Positions 44,522-53,826 of a DNA stretch of 64,000 nucleotides are shown here, one piece after another. The position numbers and the translations under genes are program-made. Location: positions 1-64,000 of the forward strand of contig NZ_JBISHH010000005.1 in NCBI RefSeq assembly GCF_045066735.1, given 5' to 3'. Source of the stretch: Algibacter sp045066735 (lineage in GTDB: Bacteria > Bacteroidota > Bacteroidia > Flavobacteriales > Flavobacteriaceae). The notes under the pieces were generated by a model, which saw nothing but the letters and a program-made list of their open reading frames with translations, did no database searches and was not told the origin of the DNA. Numbering within the stretch: position 1 is the stretch's first letter; every line of letters begins with the position of its first letter.

Positions 44522-46696
44522 TTATTTTATGTTAAAACGATTAAAGTTCATCACTTTAGTCCAAGTGGCAACAAAGTCTTTTACAAACCTTTCTTTATTA
44601 TCGTCTTGGGCATATACTTCCGCGTAAGAACGTAAAATAGAGTTTGAACCAAAGACTAAATCTACACGAGTTGCGGTAAATTTAACTTCGCCTGTTTTAC
44701 GATTTTTAATTTCGTAAATACCGTTATCTAAAGATTTCCATTCGTAAATCATATCGGTTAAGTTTACAAAGAAATCGTTTGTTAAAGCGCCTTCATTTTC
44801 TGTAAACACACCATGTTTTGTTCCGCCATAGTTGGTTCCCATAACACGCATACCACCTACTAAAACTGTCATTTCTGCAGCTGTTAAACCTAGTAATTGT
44901 GTTTTATCGAGTAACATTTCTTCTGGACTTACAACATATTCTTTTTTCTGATAGTTTCTATAACCATCGGCAAGTGGCTCTAATGGCTCGAAAGATTCAA
45001 CATCCGTCATGGCTTGCGTGGCATCACCTCTACCCGGAGTAAAAGGAACGGCAACATCCATACCGGCTTTATTAATGGCTTTTTCTACACCAACATTACC
45101 TGCTAAAACAATAGTATCAGCAAGGCTAATAGCAAATTGCGTAGCAATAGGTTCTAAAACCGCTAATACCCTTTGTAGTTTTGCTGGCTCATTACCTTCC
45201 CAATTGTTTTGTGGTTCTAAACGAATACGTGCACCATCAGAACCGCCTCTAAAATCGGATCCTCTATATGTTCTTGCACTATCCCAAGCAGTAGAAACAA
45301 GATCAGCAATACTTAAATCTGTATTTGCAATGGCTTGTTTAACCGCTGCAACATTATAATTAGTAGTTCCCTTTGGAATTGGATCTTGCCAAATTAAATC
45401 TTCTTGTGGTACATCTGGTCCAAACCAACGGTCTTTTGGTCCCATATCACGGTGAGTTAATTTAAACCATGCACGAGCAAAAGCATCAGAAAAGGCATCG
45501 AAATCGTTCTTAAATTTTAACGAAATCTCTTTATAGATAGGGTCCATTTTCATGGCCATATCCGCATCAGTCATCATCGGGTTGTGCTTCGTTGTTAAAT
45601 CTTCAACATCTACCGGCATATCTTCTTCTTTAATGCTTACAGGCTCCCATTGGTGTGCTCCTGCTGGACTTTTGCGTAACTCCCAATCGTGATTAAATAG
45701 CATTTCGAAAAAGCCATTATCCCATTTAGTTGGGTGCGTTGTCCATGCACCTTCTAAACCACTAGTAACCGTATAGCGACCTTTACCAGATTTAGTTGGA
45801 TTAGACCAGCCCATACCTTGCTCCTCTACGCCTGCTGCTTCTGGTTCTGGACCTAAAATACTAGCATCGCCATTTCCGTGGGTTTTTCCAACGGTATGTC
45901 CTCCTGCTGTTAAAGCCACAGTTTCCTCATCGTTCATAGCCATACGCTTAAACGTTTCTCTAACTTGTAGTGCAGTTTTTAAAGGATCTGGTTTACCGTT
46001 TACTCCTTCTGGGTTTACGTAAATTAAGCCCATTTGTACTGATGCCAACGGATTTTCCATGGTGTCTGGCTTATCAACATTGCCATAACGCTCATCACTT
46101 GGTGCTAACCATTCTTTCTCTGCTCCCCAATACACATCTTTTTCTGGATGCCAAATATCTTTTCGACCAAATGCAAAACCGTAAGTTTTTAAGCCCATAC
46201 TCTCGTAAGCAATAGTACCTGCAAGAATGATTAAATCGGCCCAACTTAATTTATTTCCGTATTTTTTCTTGATTGGCCAAAGTAAACGTCTAGCTTTATC
46301 TAAACTCACATTATCTGGCCAAGAATTTAACGGTGCAAAACGTTGGTTACCTGTACCACCGCCACCACGACCATCTGGCAATCTATATGAACCCGCAGCG
46401 TGCCATGCCATTCTAATCATTAATCCGCCATAATGACCCCAATCTGCAGGCCACCAATCTTGACTATCTGTCATAAACTCATGCAAATCCTTTTTTAATG
46501 CTGCTACATCTAATTTTTTTAACTCTTCATGATAATCAAAATCTGCACCTAACGGGTTTGTTTTGCTATCGTGTTGATGTAAAATGTCTAGATTAAGGGT
46601 ATTAGGCCACCAATCTGTAACTGTTTTTTCGGTTGTAGTAATTGCGCCTTGCATAAAAGGACATTTGCCAATATCGCCGCTGTTTGTATGATCCAT
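44522..46696 (-). CDS. katG: Bifunctional catalase/peroxidase KatG
   Basis: This 724-residue haem enzyme decomposes H2O2 with both catalase and peroxidase activity. Distal residues Arg95, Trp98 and His99 are in IRMAWHAAGSYR; the Tyr and Met of the Met-Tyr-Trp adduct are in MGLIYVNPEGVNG and AEMTVLVGGMRV; the proximal His is in ALTAGGHTVGKTHG. Two peroxidase-like domains, the second degenerate, give normal length. No signal peptide, so cytoplasmic. Together with peroxiredoxin and Tpx nearby, it makes the window rich in peroxide defence. Confidence 0.97.
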   Translation of the reverse strand: MDHTNSGDIGKCPFMQGAITTTEKTVTDWWPNTLNLDILHQHDSKTNPLGADFDYHEELKKLDVAALKKDLHEFMTDSQDWWPADWGHYGGLMIRMAWHAAGSYRLPDGRGGGGTGNQRFAPLNSWPDNVSLDKARRLLWPIKKKYGNKLSWADLIILAGTIAYESMGLKTYGFAFGRKDIWHPEKDVYWGAEKEWLAPSDERYGNVDKPDTMENPLASVQMGLIYVNPEGVNGKPDPLKTALQVRETFKRMAMNDEETVALTAGGHTVGKTHGNGDASILGPEPEAAGVEEQGMGWSNPTKSGKGRYTVTSGLEGAWTTHPTKWDNGFFEMLFNHDWELRKSPAGAHQWEPVSIKEEDMPVDVEDLTTKHNPMMTDADMAMKMDPIYKEISLKFKNDFDAFSDAFARAWFKLTHRDMGPKDRWFGPDVPQEDLIWQDPIPKGTTNYNVAAVKQAIANTDLSIADLVSTAWDSARTYRGSDFRGGSDGARIRLEPQNNWEGNEPAKLQRVLAVLEPIATQFAISLADTIVLAGNVGVEKAINKAGMDVAVPFTPGRGDATQAMTDVESFEPLEPLADGYRNYQKKEYVVSPEEMLLDKTQLLGLTAAEMTVLVGGMRVMGTNYGGTKHGVFTENEGALTNDFFVNLTDMIYEWKSLDNGIYEIKNRKTGEVKFTATRVDLVFGSNSILRSYAEVYAQDDNKERFVKDFVATWTKVMNFNRFNIK

Positions 46697-46857
46697 AGTA
46701 TATAGTTATTACGTTTTAATTTTTGATAAAATTACTCTATTAAAGAGCTTAGTGGCTATAAATAAAATTGATTGTTTTTATTTTACTATAAGAAATTCTT
46801 ATAGACATTACCATTTAATAGGTCTCTAAATTTACGCAAACCTAACATAGGTACAAA

Positions 46858-46888
46858 AAAAAGCCGCTTCAAACTGAAGCGGCTTTTT
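46858..46888. terminator. Bidirectional terminator between the fasciclin gene and katG
   Basis: A perfect 14-bp stem AAAAAGCCGCTTCA/TGAAGCGGCTTTTT with a 3-nt loop, flanked by A- and T-runs. It lies 27 bp past the fasciclin stop on the minus strand. Confidence 0.9.
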
Positions 46889-46915
46889 AAATAATCTTAA
46901 TAAATCCCTAATAAA

Positions 46916-47512
46916 TTAAGATTTCGGTAATAATACCGTATCAATAACATGAATAACACCGTTAGATTGGTTAACATTTGCAATGGTTACCATCGCAGAG
47001 TTACCATTCTCATCGGTAATATAAACAGCTTTATCTTTGGTCCAAGCAGTAAGCGTTCCGCCACTTACAGTTTTAATTTCAGCTTTACCATGTCCTTCTT
47101 TTATCATACCTAAAACGGCTTTAGCATTCCATTTTCCGGCAACAACATGGTAAGTTAAAACACCTTGTAACATTTTTTTGTTCTCTGGTTTTAATAATGT
47201 TTCAACTGTTCCTTCTGGTAATTTTTCAAAAGCGGCATTTGTTGGTGCAAACACAGTAAATGGGCCTTCACCAGACAAGGTTTCTACTAATTCTGCTGCT
47301 TTTACTGCGGCTACCAAAGTGGTATGATCTTCTGAGTTCACAGCATTTTCAATTATATTCTTGCTTGGGTACATTTCTGCTCCACCAACCATAACTGTTT
47401 TTTCTTTCATCATTTTATCTTTCTTCATCATTTTATTTTGTGCAAAACCGCTAATAGATGCAAAAAGAGCCATAGTAAATACAGTTGATTTTAATAATTG
47501 TGATGTTTTCAT
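46916..47512 (-). CDS. Secreted fasciclin domain protein
   Basis: The 198-residue product has a signal peptide (LKSTVFTMALFASISGFAQ), a Lys/Met-rich linker (NKMMKKDKMMKEK), and one fasciclin (FAS1) domain: NIIENAVNSEDHTTLVAAVK, LSGEGPFTVFAPTNAAFEKL, VLTYHVVAGKWNAKAVLG, NGVIHVIDTVLLPK. FAS1 domains mediate adhesion, but small bacterial ones are common in stress or biofilm contexts; the exact role is unknown. Monocistronic with its own terminator. Confidence 0.92.
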   Translation of the reverse strand: MKTSQLLKSTVFTMALFASISGFAQNKMMKKDKMMKEKTVMVGGAEMYPSKNIIENAVNSEDHTTLVAAVKAAELVETLSGEGPFTVFAPTNAAFEKLPEGTVETLLKPENKKMLQGVLTYHVVAGKWNAKAVLGMIKEGHGKAEIKTVSGGTLTAWTKDKAVYITDENGNSAMVTIANVNQSNGVIHVIDTVLLPKS

Positions 47513-47748
47513 AATTTTAGATTTTTTTAAAAATTGTTATTTTATTGTTTCGCTTACATTAACGAAGTTTAGACAATGTCGGTTTTAAAAAAATTTAAGC
47601 TTTAACAATTTATTAACGCATAGCGATATACAAGCTGCTGTATCACAAATAATTAACAAAAACTATAAGAATTAAAAAAAGATTAAACAAATAGTTTAAA
47701 GATGTAATTATTCTTAATTTTACAACACAATTAATAAAACATAAAATA

Positions 47749-48255
47749 ATGGCAACAGTAACATTAAAAGGAAACAATATAAATACATCAGGAAATCTTC
47801 CTGCAAAAGGAACAAAAGCTCCTGATTTTGCTTTAACCGCAAACGATTTATCAACAAAAAAATTAAGTGATTTTGCAGGTAGCAAAGTTGTTTTAAACAT
47901 ATTCCCTAGTGTAGATACTGGTACTTGTGCAACATCTGTTCGCGAATTTAACCGTGAAGCTAGCGAATTAGACAACACTAAAGTTTTATGTGTATCTCGC
48001 GATTTACCATTTGCTAATGCACGTTTTTGTGGAGCAGAAGGTTTAAATGATGTGGTAAGTTTATCAGATTTTAAAACAGGAAGCTTTGGTAAAGCTTATG
48101 GTTTAGATTTTATTGATGGCCCATTAGAAGGTTTACACTCGAGAAGTGTTGTTGTTTTAGATGAAAAAGGCACGGTTTTATACACCGAGCAAGTTGCAGA
48201 AACTACAGAAGAACCTAACTATAAAGCTGCTTTAGAAGCTCTTTTAAATGAGTAG
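47749..48255 (+). CDS. tpx: Thiol peroxidase Tpx
   Basis: This 168-residue atypical 2-Cys peroxiredoxin reduces lipid and other hydroperoxides. The peroxidatic Cys is in SVDTGTCATSVREFNREA and the resolving Cys in LPFANARFCGAEG, with the N-terminal KGTKAPDFAL typical of Tpx. The reading frame ends within the start of the following dgkA gene (8-bp overlap), showing translational coupling. Confidence 0.95.
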   Translation: MATVTLKGNNINTSGNLPAKGTKAPDFALTANDLSTKKLSDFAGSKVVLNIFPSVDTGTCATSVREFNREASELDNTKVLCVSRDLPFANARFCGAEGLNDVVSLSDFKTGSFGKAYGLDFIDGPLEGLHSRSVVVLDEKGTVLYTEQVAETTEEPNYKAALEALLNE

Positions 48256-48619
48256 TAAAAAAGAATCTTTTTTAGTAAATAGATTAAAAAGTGTTGGCTT
48301 TGCTTTTAAAGGAGCAGTATTGCTCCTTAAAACCGAAGCCAGCATTAAAATTCAGTTTACGCTCGGCATTATAGTCACTATTGCCGGGTTTTATTATAAT
48401 ATATCTACTACAGAATGGCTTATTCAGCTTTTAGCCATTGCCATAGTGATGTGTGCCGAAGGCATGAACACAGCTATTGAAGCCATTGCCGATTTTATTC
48501 ACCCAGAACATCACGAAAAAATAGGTTTAATTAAAGATATTGCCGCAGGCGCTGTATTTATTGCCGCTATTTTCACTTCTATTATCGGACTTATTATCTA
48601 CATTCCTAAAATTTTCTAA
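48248..48619 (+). CDS. dgkA: Diacylglycerol/undecaprenol kinase family membrane protein
   Basis: The 123-residue protein has three transmembrane helices and the family motif CAEGMNTAIEAIADFIHPEHH(E) region, preceded by FKGAVLLLKTEASIKIQF. Members phosphorylate diacylglycerol or undecaprenol at the inner membrane. The ATG overlaps the tpx end by 8 bp. Confidence 0.9.
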   Translation: MSSKKESFLVNRLKSVGFAFKGAVLLLKTEASIKIQFTLGIIVTIAGFYYNISTTEWLIQLLAIAIVMCAEGMNTAIEAIADFIHPEHHEKIGLIKDIAAGAVFIAAIFTSIIGLIIYIPKIF

Positions 48620-48700
48620 GTCATCCTCTTTAAAATTAAGTTAATTAAAGGTTTGCTCTGCAATTTTTTAAAATATAGTTTCGTTAACGTTAGTAATTTG

Positions 48701-48708
48701 TATTTTTG
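48701..48708 (+). promoter_or_regulatory. Bacteroidota promoter upstream of ftsK
   Basis: TATTTTTG fits the TAnnTTTG -7 box, with a TTTCG at about 48679, near the -33 position at 19 bp spacing. It would start transcription about 65 bp before the ftsK ATG. Confidence 0.4.
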
Positions 48709-48777
48709 TGTCGTTATAAAAATAATAACCTCTTTGAACTCGCTTCAAGGCCTCAATCATGAAATCTAAACGCATTA

Positions 48778-51198
48778 ATGGCGAAAAGTAAAACTAAACC
48801 TAAAAAAGCACCACGTAAAAAAGTAGAACTACCTAGTTTTAAGTTGTCTAATCAGCAAAAACTAGTGTTAGGAAGCTTTTTAATTATGTTTGGCTTTGTG
48901 CTAGCTATTGCCTTTGTATCGTTCTTTTTTACCGGAAAAGCCGACCAAAGTAGCTTATCTAATTTTGCAAACCGAGACATTGAAACTCAAAACTGGCTAA
49001 GCAAATCTGGCGCTTGGTTAAGCGATTTCTTTATTCAACGTGGCTTTGGCTTACCTTCTTTTATATTTGCAGGTCTCCTTTTTCTTTCGGGTATGTATGT
49101 TTTAATGAATATCAATAAAGAAAAACTAAGAAGACATTGGTTTTGGGGTGTATTAATTATTATCTGGAGCTCTATTCTTTTCGGATTCTTCGGAAATAAA
49201 AATGCTATTCTCGGTGGTACTATAGGTTTTGAAATTAACAACTATCTACAAGACTATATTGGTAAAATTGGGGTTTCACTCCTACTTCTTTTTGGTTTAA
49301 TTACCTATTTAGCCATTCGATTTAAAGTAACGTTTGAAAGTATTACAAATCAATTTAAATCTGCTAAAAATAATTTCAAAAGTGAATTATCTGACATGAA
49401 GGAAGATATCATTGTGCCTCTAGATAATAATTTATCTGATGAAGCCGAAGATATCAAATCTGCGTTTAATATTCCTGTTGAAGAAGAAAAGCCTATTGAA
49501 ACACCTCTAGAACCAGTTGAAGCTCCTGTAAAACCTAAAGTTGAAAAAGTTACAGTTGAAGACAAAACACCTCTTGTAGTAAAGGTTGCAGAAGAAGAAG
49601 TTGTAGAGGAAGATTTAGAAATGAAAGTGGTTGAAGTTGCTGAAGAAGGTTCGGAAACCGACAACTTAGCCAATAAACTAGTTGAAGATTTTGGTCAGTT
49701 CGACCCTACTCTAGAGCTTGGTAAATATCAATTTCCTCCTTTAGATTTATTAAAACAATATGATACTGGTGGTATTACCATTAACCAAGAAGAATTAGAA
49801 AGTAATAAAAATAAAATTGTTGAAACTTTAAACAATTACAAAATTGGTATTGCAAGCATTAAGGCAACTATTGGGCCAACAGTTACACTGTATGAAATTG
49901 TACCAGAGGCTGGAGTTCGAATTTCTAAAATCAAGAATTTAGAAGATGATATTGCACTTTCTTTAGCGGCTTTAGGTATTCGTATTATTGCACCTATTCC
50001 GGGTAAAGGTACTATTGGTATCGAGGTGCCAAACAAAAACTCAACCATTGTTTCTATGCGTTCTGTTATTGCTTCAAAGAAATTTCAAGCCTCAGAAATG
50101 CATTTGCCAATTGCGTTAGGTAAAACGATTAGTAATGAAACCTTTGTGGTCGATTTAGCAAAAATGCCTCACTTACTTATGGCTGGTGCCACGGGTCAAG
50201 GTAAATCGGTTGGTTTAAATGCCGTTTTAACCTCGTTACTTTATAAAAAACATCCTGCCGAAGTTAAGTTTGTTTTAGTCGATCCTAAAAAAGTAGAGCT
50301 TACGCTTTTCAATAAAATTGAACGTCACTATTTAGCAAAACTTCCAGACGATGGTGATGCTATTATTACCGATAATACTAAAGTGATCCATACGCTAAAC
50401 TCCTTGTGTATAGAAATGGATAACCGCTACGAAATGCTAAAAAATGCACTTTGTAGAAATATAGCAGAATACAACGTTAAGTTTAAAGCGAGAAAACTAA
50501 ACCCTAATGATGGACATCAATATTTACCTTACATCGTTTTGGTGGTTGATGAGTTTGCAGATTTAATTATGACAGCTGGTAAAGAAGTTGAAACTCCAGT
50601 TGCCCGATTAGCACAATTAGCGCGTGCCATCGGTATTCACTTAATTATTGCCACGCAACGTCCGTCGGTTAATGTTATTACGGGTATAATTAAAGCGAAT
50701 TTCCCTGCACGTATTGCCTTTAGAGTATCTAGTAAAATTGATTCGCGTACTATTCTAGATGCCGGAGGAGCCGACCAACTTATTGGTCGTGGAGATATGC
50801 TTTACACACAAGGTAACGACATGATAAGAATACAATGTGCCTTTGTAGATACGCCAGAAGTTGAAAAAATAGTAGACTTTATTGGTGCGCAAAAGGCTTA
50901 TCCTGAGGCTTATCAATTACCAGAGTTTGTTGGTGAAGAAAGTGGCACAAGTCTTGATATAGATATATCAGATAGAGATAAACTCTTTAAAGATGCTGCT
51001 ATAGTTATTGTTACAGCACAACAAGGTTCTGCTTCGTTATTACAACGAAAATTAAAATTAGGATACAACCGAGCCGGCCGAATTATAGATCAATTAGAAG
51101 CCGCAGGTATTGTTGGTCCGTTTGAAGGAAGTAAAGCCAGACAAGTGTTAGTAACCGATTTAATAGCCTTAGATCAGCATTTAGAAAATGAAATATAA
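48778..51198 (+). CDS. ftsK: DNA translocase FtsK
   Basis: The 806-residue septal DNA pump resolves chromosome dimers and clears DNA from the division site. It has four N-terminal transmembrane helices (about 28-185), an acidic linker (about 195-300), the RecA-like motor with Walker A GATGQGKS (about 469-476) and Walker B VLVVDEFADL, and the C-terminal winged-helix gamma domain (SASLLQRKLKLGYNRAGRII). The linker is short compared with E. coli FtsK. It heads the run ftsK-lolA-like-lptF/G-ribBA. Confidence 0.97.
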   Translation: MAKSKTKPKKAPRKKVELPSFKLSNQQKLVLGSFLIMFGFVLAIAFVSFFFTGKADQSSLSNFANRDIETQNWLSKSGAWLSDFFIQRGFGLPSFIFAGLLFLSGMYVLMNINKEKLRRHWFWGVLIIIWSSILFGFFGNKNAILGGTIGFEINNYLQDYIGKIGVSLLLLFGLITYLAIRFKVTFESITNQFKSAKNNFKSELSDMKEDIIVPLDNNLSDEAEDIKSAFNIPVEEEKPIETPLEPVEAPVKPKVEKVTVEDKTPLVVKVAEEEVVEEDLEMKVVEVAEEGSETDNLANKLVEDFGQFDPTLELGKYQFPPLDLLKQYDTGGITINQEELESNKNKIVETLNNYKIGIASIKATIGPTVTLYEIVPEAGVRISKIKNLEDDIALSLAALGIRIIAPIPGKGTIGIEVPNKNSTIVSMRSVIASKKFQASEMHLPIALGKTISNETFVVDLAKMPHLLMAGATGQGKSVGLNAVLTSLLYKKHPAEVKFVLVDPKKVELTLFNKIERHYLAKLPDDGDAIITDNTKVIHTLNSLCIEMDNRYEMLKNALCRNIAEYNVKFKARKLNPNDGHQYLPYIVLVVDEFADLIMTAGKEVETPVARLAQLARAIGIHLIIATQRPSVNVITGIIKANFPARIAFRVSSKIDSRTILDAGGADQLIGRGDMLYTQGNDMIRIQCAFVDTPEVEKIVDFIGAQKAYPEAYQLPEFVGEESGTSLDIDISDRDKLFKDAAIVIVTAQQGSASLLQRKLKLGYNRAGRIIDQLEAAGIVGPFEGSKARQVLVTDLIALDQHLENEI

Positions 51199-51204
51199 TT
51201 TAAA

Positions 51205-51846
51205 ATGAAAATGAAGAAAATTATTGCACTTTTATTAATTACCCTTTCAGTTAACGCCTTTGCTCAAAATAAAGGAAAAGCACTGTTGAATGAAGTCTCT
51301 CAAAAAGTAAAAAGCTACGATAACATTTCAATAGATTTTAAGTATGTGTTAGAGAACACAGCAGAAAGTTTAAAACAAGTGACCAAAGGCGACGTGATTA
51401 TGCAAGGTGATCGCTACAAACTAAATATACTTGGTATTACCCGTTTATTCGACGGAAGAACCCTGTATAGCATTAGTCCAGAGGATGAAGAAGTTACTAT
51501 TTCTGAAGAGAATGATGATGAAAACGATGCCATTACACCAAGTAAAATGTTATCTTTTTATGAAGATGGTTACACCTATGCTTTAGATATAGAACAAGAT
51601 ATTAATGGTAGAAAAATTCAATATGTAAAATTGACACCTATCGATTCTAGTTCGGAAATTAAAACTATACTATTAGGTATAGATTCTAAAACAAAAAACA
51701 TTTACAACTTAATCCAAATAGGCAAGAATAGCACAAAAACAACACTTACTGTAAATTCTTTCAAAACAAACGAGACTTTATCGAAAACCTTATTTACCTT
51801 TGATGCCAACAAGTATCAAGACTATTATATCAATAAACTAGATTAG
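51205..51846 (+). CDS. LolA-like outer-membrane lipoprotein carrier protein
   Basis: The 213-residue product has a signal peptide (KIIALLLITLSVNAFAQ) and a LolA/LolB-type half-barrel (VKSYDNISIDFKYVLENTAE, QGDRYKLNILGITRLFDGRTLYSI, KIQYVKLTPIDSSSEIKTIL). It probably carries lipoproteins across the periplasm. A gene of this family after ftsK is a recurring arrangement in Bacteroidota. It starts 6 bp after the ftsK stop. Confidence 0.85.
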   Translation: MKMKKIIALLLITLSVNAFAQNKGKALLNEVSQKVKSYDNISIDFKYVLENTAESLKQVTKGDVIMQGDRYKLNILGITRLFDGRTLYSISPEDEEVTISEENDDENDAITPSKMLSFYEDGYTYALDIEQDINGRKIQYVKLTPIDSSSEIKTILLGIDSKTKNIYNLIQIGKNSTKTTLTVNSFKTNETLSKTLFTFDANKYQDYYINKLD

Positions 51847-51854
51847 GTATTCCT

Positions 51855-53810
51855 TTGAAAATATTAGACCGTTACATACTAACAACTTACCTAAAAACTT
51901 TTTTCAGCGTGTTTATTATACTCATGCTGATTTTTGTTTTACAAACCATTTGGCTCTACATTAAGGAACTTGCAGGTAAAGATCTAGAAATAGGTGTTAT
52001 TGCAAAATTCTTAATTTATTTTATGCCTAAACTTATACCATTGGTGTTACCGCTTACCATTTTGCTATCTTCTATTATGGTATTTGGAAGTTTTGCCGAA
52101 AACTATGAGTTTGCTGCCATGAAATCTACAGGTATTTCCTTGCAACGTGCCATGTCTGGTTTAAGTGTTTTTATTGTTGGCCTTGGTATTCTTACTTTCT
52201 TCTTTGCAAATAACGTGATTCCGTGGGCAGAAGTTAACTCATACAACTTACGGCGTAATATTGCTAAAATGAAACCGGCCATGCTACTTGCCGAAGGGCA
52301 GTTTAACGAAGTTGATAATTATAATATTAAATTTGCTAAAAAATATGGTGATCGCGACCAGTTTCTGGAAGACGTGACTATCCATTTAAAAGCTGCTGAT
52401 GGCCGTACGAACGCCACGACTATTAAATCTAAAACAGGCGAACTGGCAAGTGAACCAGATTCTAATGTTTTAAAATTAATTTTATTCGATGGAAACTACT
52501 ACAGTGATATTGCTAGTAAAAAGAAAGATAAGAAACCTTTTGCAAAAAGTACTTTTGAAAAGTATATTATAAATATTGATTTATCAGACCTTAACAAGGT
52601 TGACATGGATGAGCAATCTCAAACCGATAAATACAGCATGCTAGATGTTGTAGATTTAAATACGGCCATGGATTCGCTTATTGTTAAGCAAAAAAACGAA
52701 AACGATGGTCTTGCTAAAAACTTAATAAATCGGTCTAGCGTAAACAAAGTCTATAGAAACACTAGTAAAAGTAACGATTCGATTTACACTGGTCCTATTC
52801 TAGATGTTTTAGATACTGGAAAAAAACTAGAATTGATTGAACTTAGTTTAAAAGCCGCCTCGAGTACGAAACAAACGGTAGCTCAAAAAATAAAAACTTT
52901 CAAAATTGCTAAAACTTCCTTTAACCGCCATATTATTTCATTTCACGAAAAATTTGCGCTTGGTATTGCTTGTATTATTTTATTCTTTGTAGGTGCTCCA
53001 TTAGGTGCATTAATTAGAAAAGGTGGTATTGGATTACCTATGGTTATTGCTATTTTACTTTTCTTAAGCTATCACTTCATTGGTATTTTTGCAACAAACT
53101 CAGCTAAAACCGGCGATTTTAATCCTGCTTTGGCCAGTTGGTTTTCAACCCTTATTATGTTGCCTTTAGGTATTTATTTAACTAAACGTGCCACAGCCGA
53201 TAAAGGTATTTTCGATGTAGGCAGCATTACAGAACCTCTTAAAAAAGTATTCAAAATAAAAGAAAAAGATAGTCAAGATTTTAGATTTTTAGGAGGTTAT
53301 AAAAACGATGAACTCGTTAATGTTATTACAAACTACGAAGCTTTAGGACACGATGAAAACTGCCGTTATGAAGCACTGAATATTTTGAATGAGCGCGGAC
53401 ATAGCATTCAAGATTTACAAGAGGCCAATAAAATTAACATAGACAAGAGCTACGATGCTTCGGAAAAAATTGCTAAAGATTACAGCGATCACTCTAAGTT
53501 TGCCATTTATCTTTACGGTACAGGTGCGGTACTACTAATTCTCTTTTTTGTCTTTAAAAACAATAAATTACTGCCATTGGCTACAGCGTCCATACAATTA
53601 AGTATTGTATCATTTGCACTGTATATTATCTACTATGTAAAATCTATTTTGAACCTAAACAGTTTTTACAGTTACATAAACAAAAAATCAAAACGTCCTA
53701 ACTTGGCTTTACTCCTTTTAGGATTACCGTTTTATATGATTACTTACCCATTATTAAATGTTAAATTAAAAGAAGATTTAAAACGTTTTTGTTTAGACTC
53801 TTTGAAATAA
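51855..53810 (+). CDS. LptF/LptG family permease with C-terminal extension
   Basis: The 651-residue protein contains the LptF/LptG core: KILDRYILTTYLKTFFSVF, PKLIPLVLPLTILLSSIMVFG, ENYEFAAMKSTGISLQRAM, a periplasmic jellyroll-like part, and a C-terminal membrane part (KFALGIACIILFFVGAPLGALIRKGG). After about residue 450 there is an extra domain (~200 residues) with two more hydrophobic segments. It should act in LPS transport to the outer membrane. The start is TTG at 51855; no ATG lies near. Confidence 0.9.
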   Translation: MKILDRYILTTYLKTFFSVFIILMLIFVLQTIWLYIKELAGKDLEIGVIAKFLIYFMPKLIPLVLPLTILLSSIMVFGSFAENYEFAAMKSTGISLQRAMSGLSVFIVGLGILTFFFANNVIPWAEVNSYNLRRNIAKMKPAMLLAEGQFNEVDNYNIKFAKKYGDRDQFLEDVTIHLKAADGRTNATTIKSKTGELASEPDSNVLKLILFDGNYYSDIASKKKDKKPFAKSTFEKYIINIDLSDLNKVDMDEQSQTDKYSMLDVVDLNTAMDSLIVKQKNENDGLAKNLINRSSVNKVYRNTSKSNDSIYTGPILDVLDTGKKLELIELSLKAASSTKQTVAQKIKTFKIAKTSFNRHIISFHEKFALGIACIILFFVGAPLGALIRKGGIGLPMVIAILLFLSYHFIGIFATNSAKTGDFNPALASWFSTLIMLPLGIYLTKRATADKGIFDVGSITEPLKKVFKIKEKDSQDFRFLGGYKNDELVNVITNYEALGHDENCRYEALNILNERGHSIQDLQEANKINIDKSYDASEKIAKDYSDHSKFAIYLYGTGAVLLILFFVFKNNKLLPLATASIQLSIVSFALYIIYYVKSILNLNSFYSYINKKSKRPNLALLLLGLPFYMITYPLLNVKLKEDLKRFCLDSLK

Positions 53811-53826
53811 CAATATTCTAGAACAC

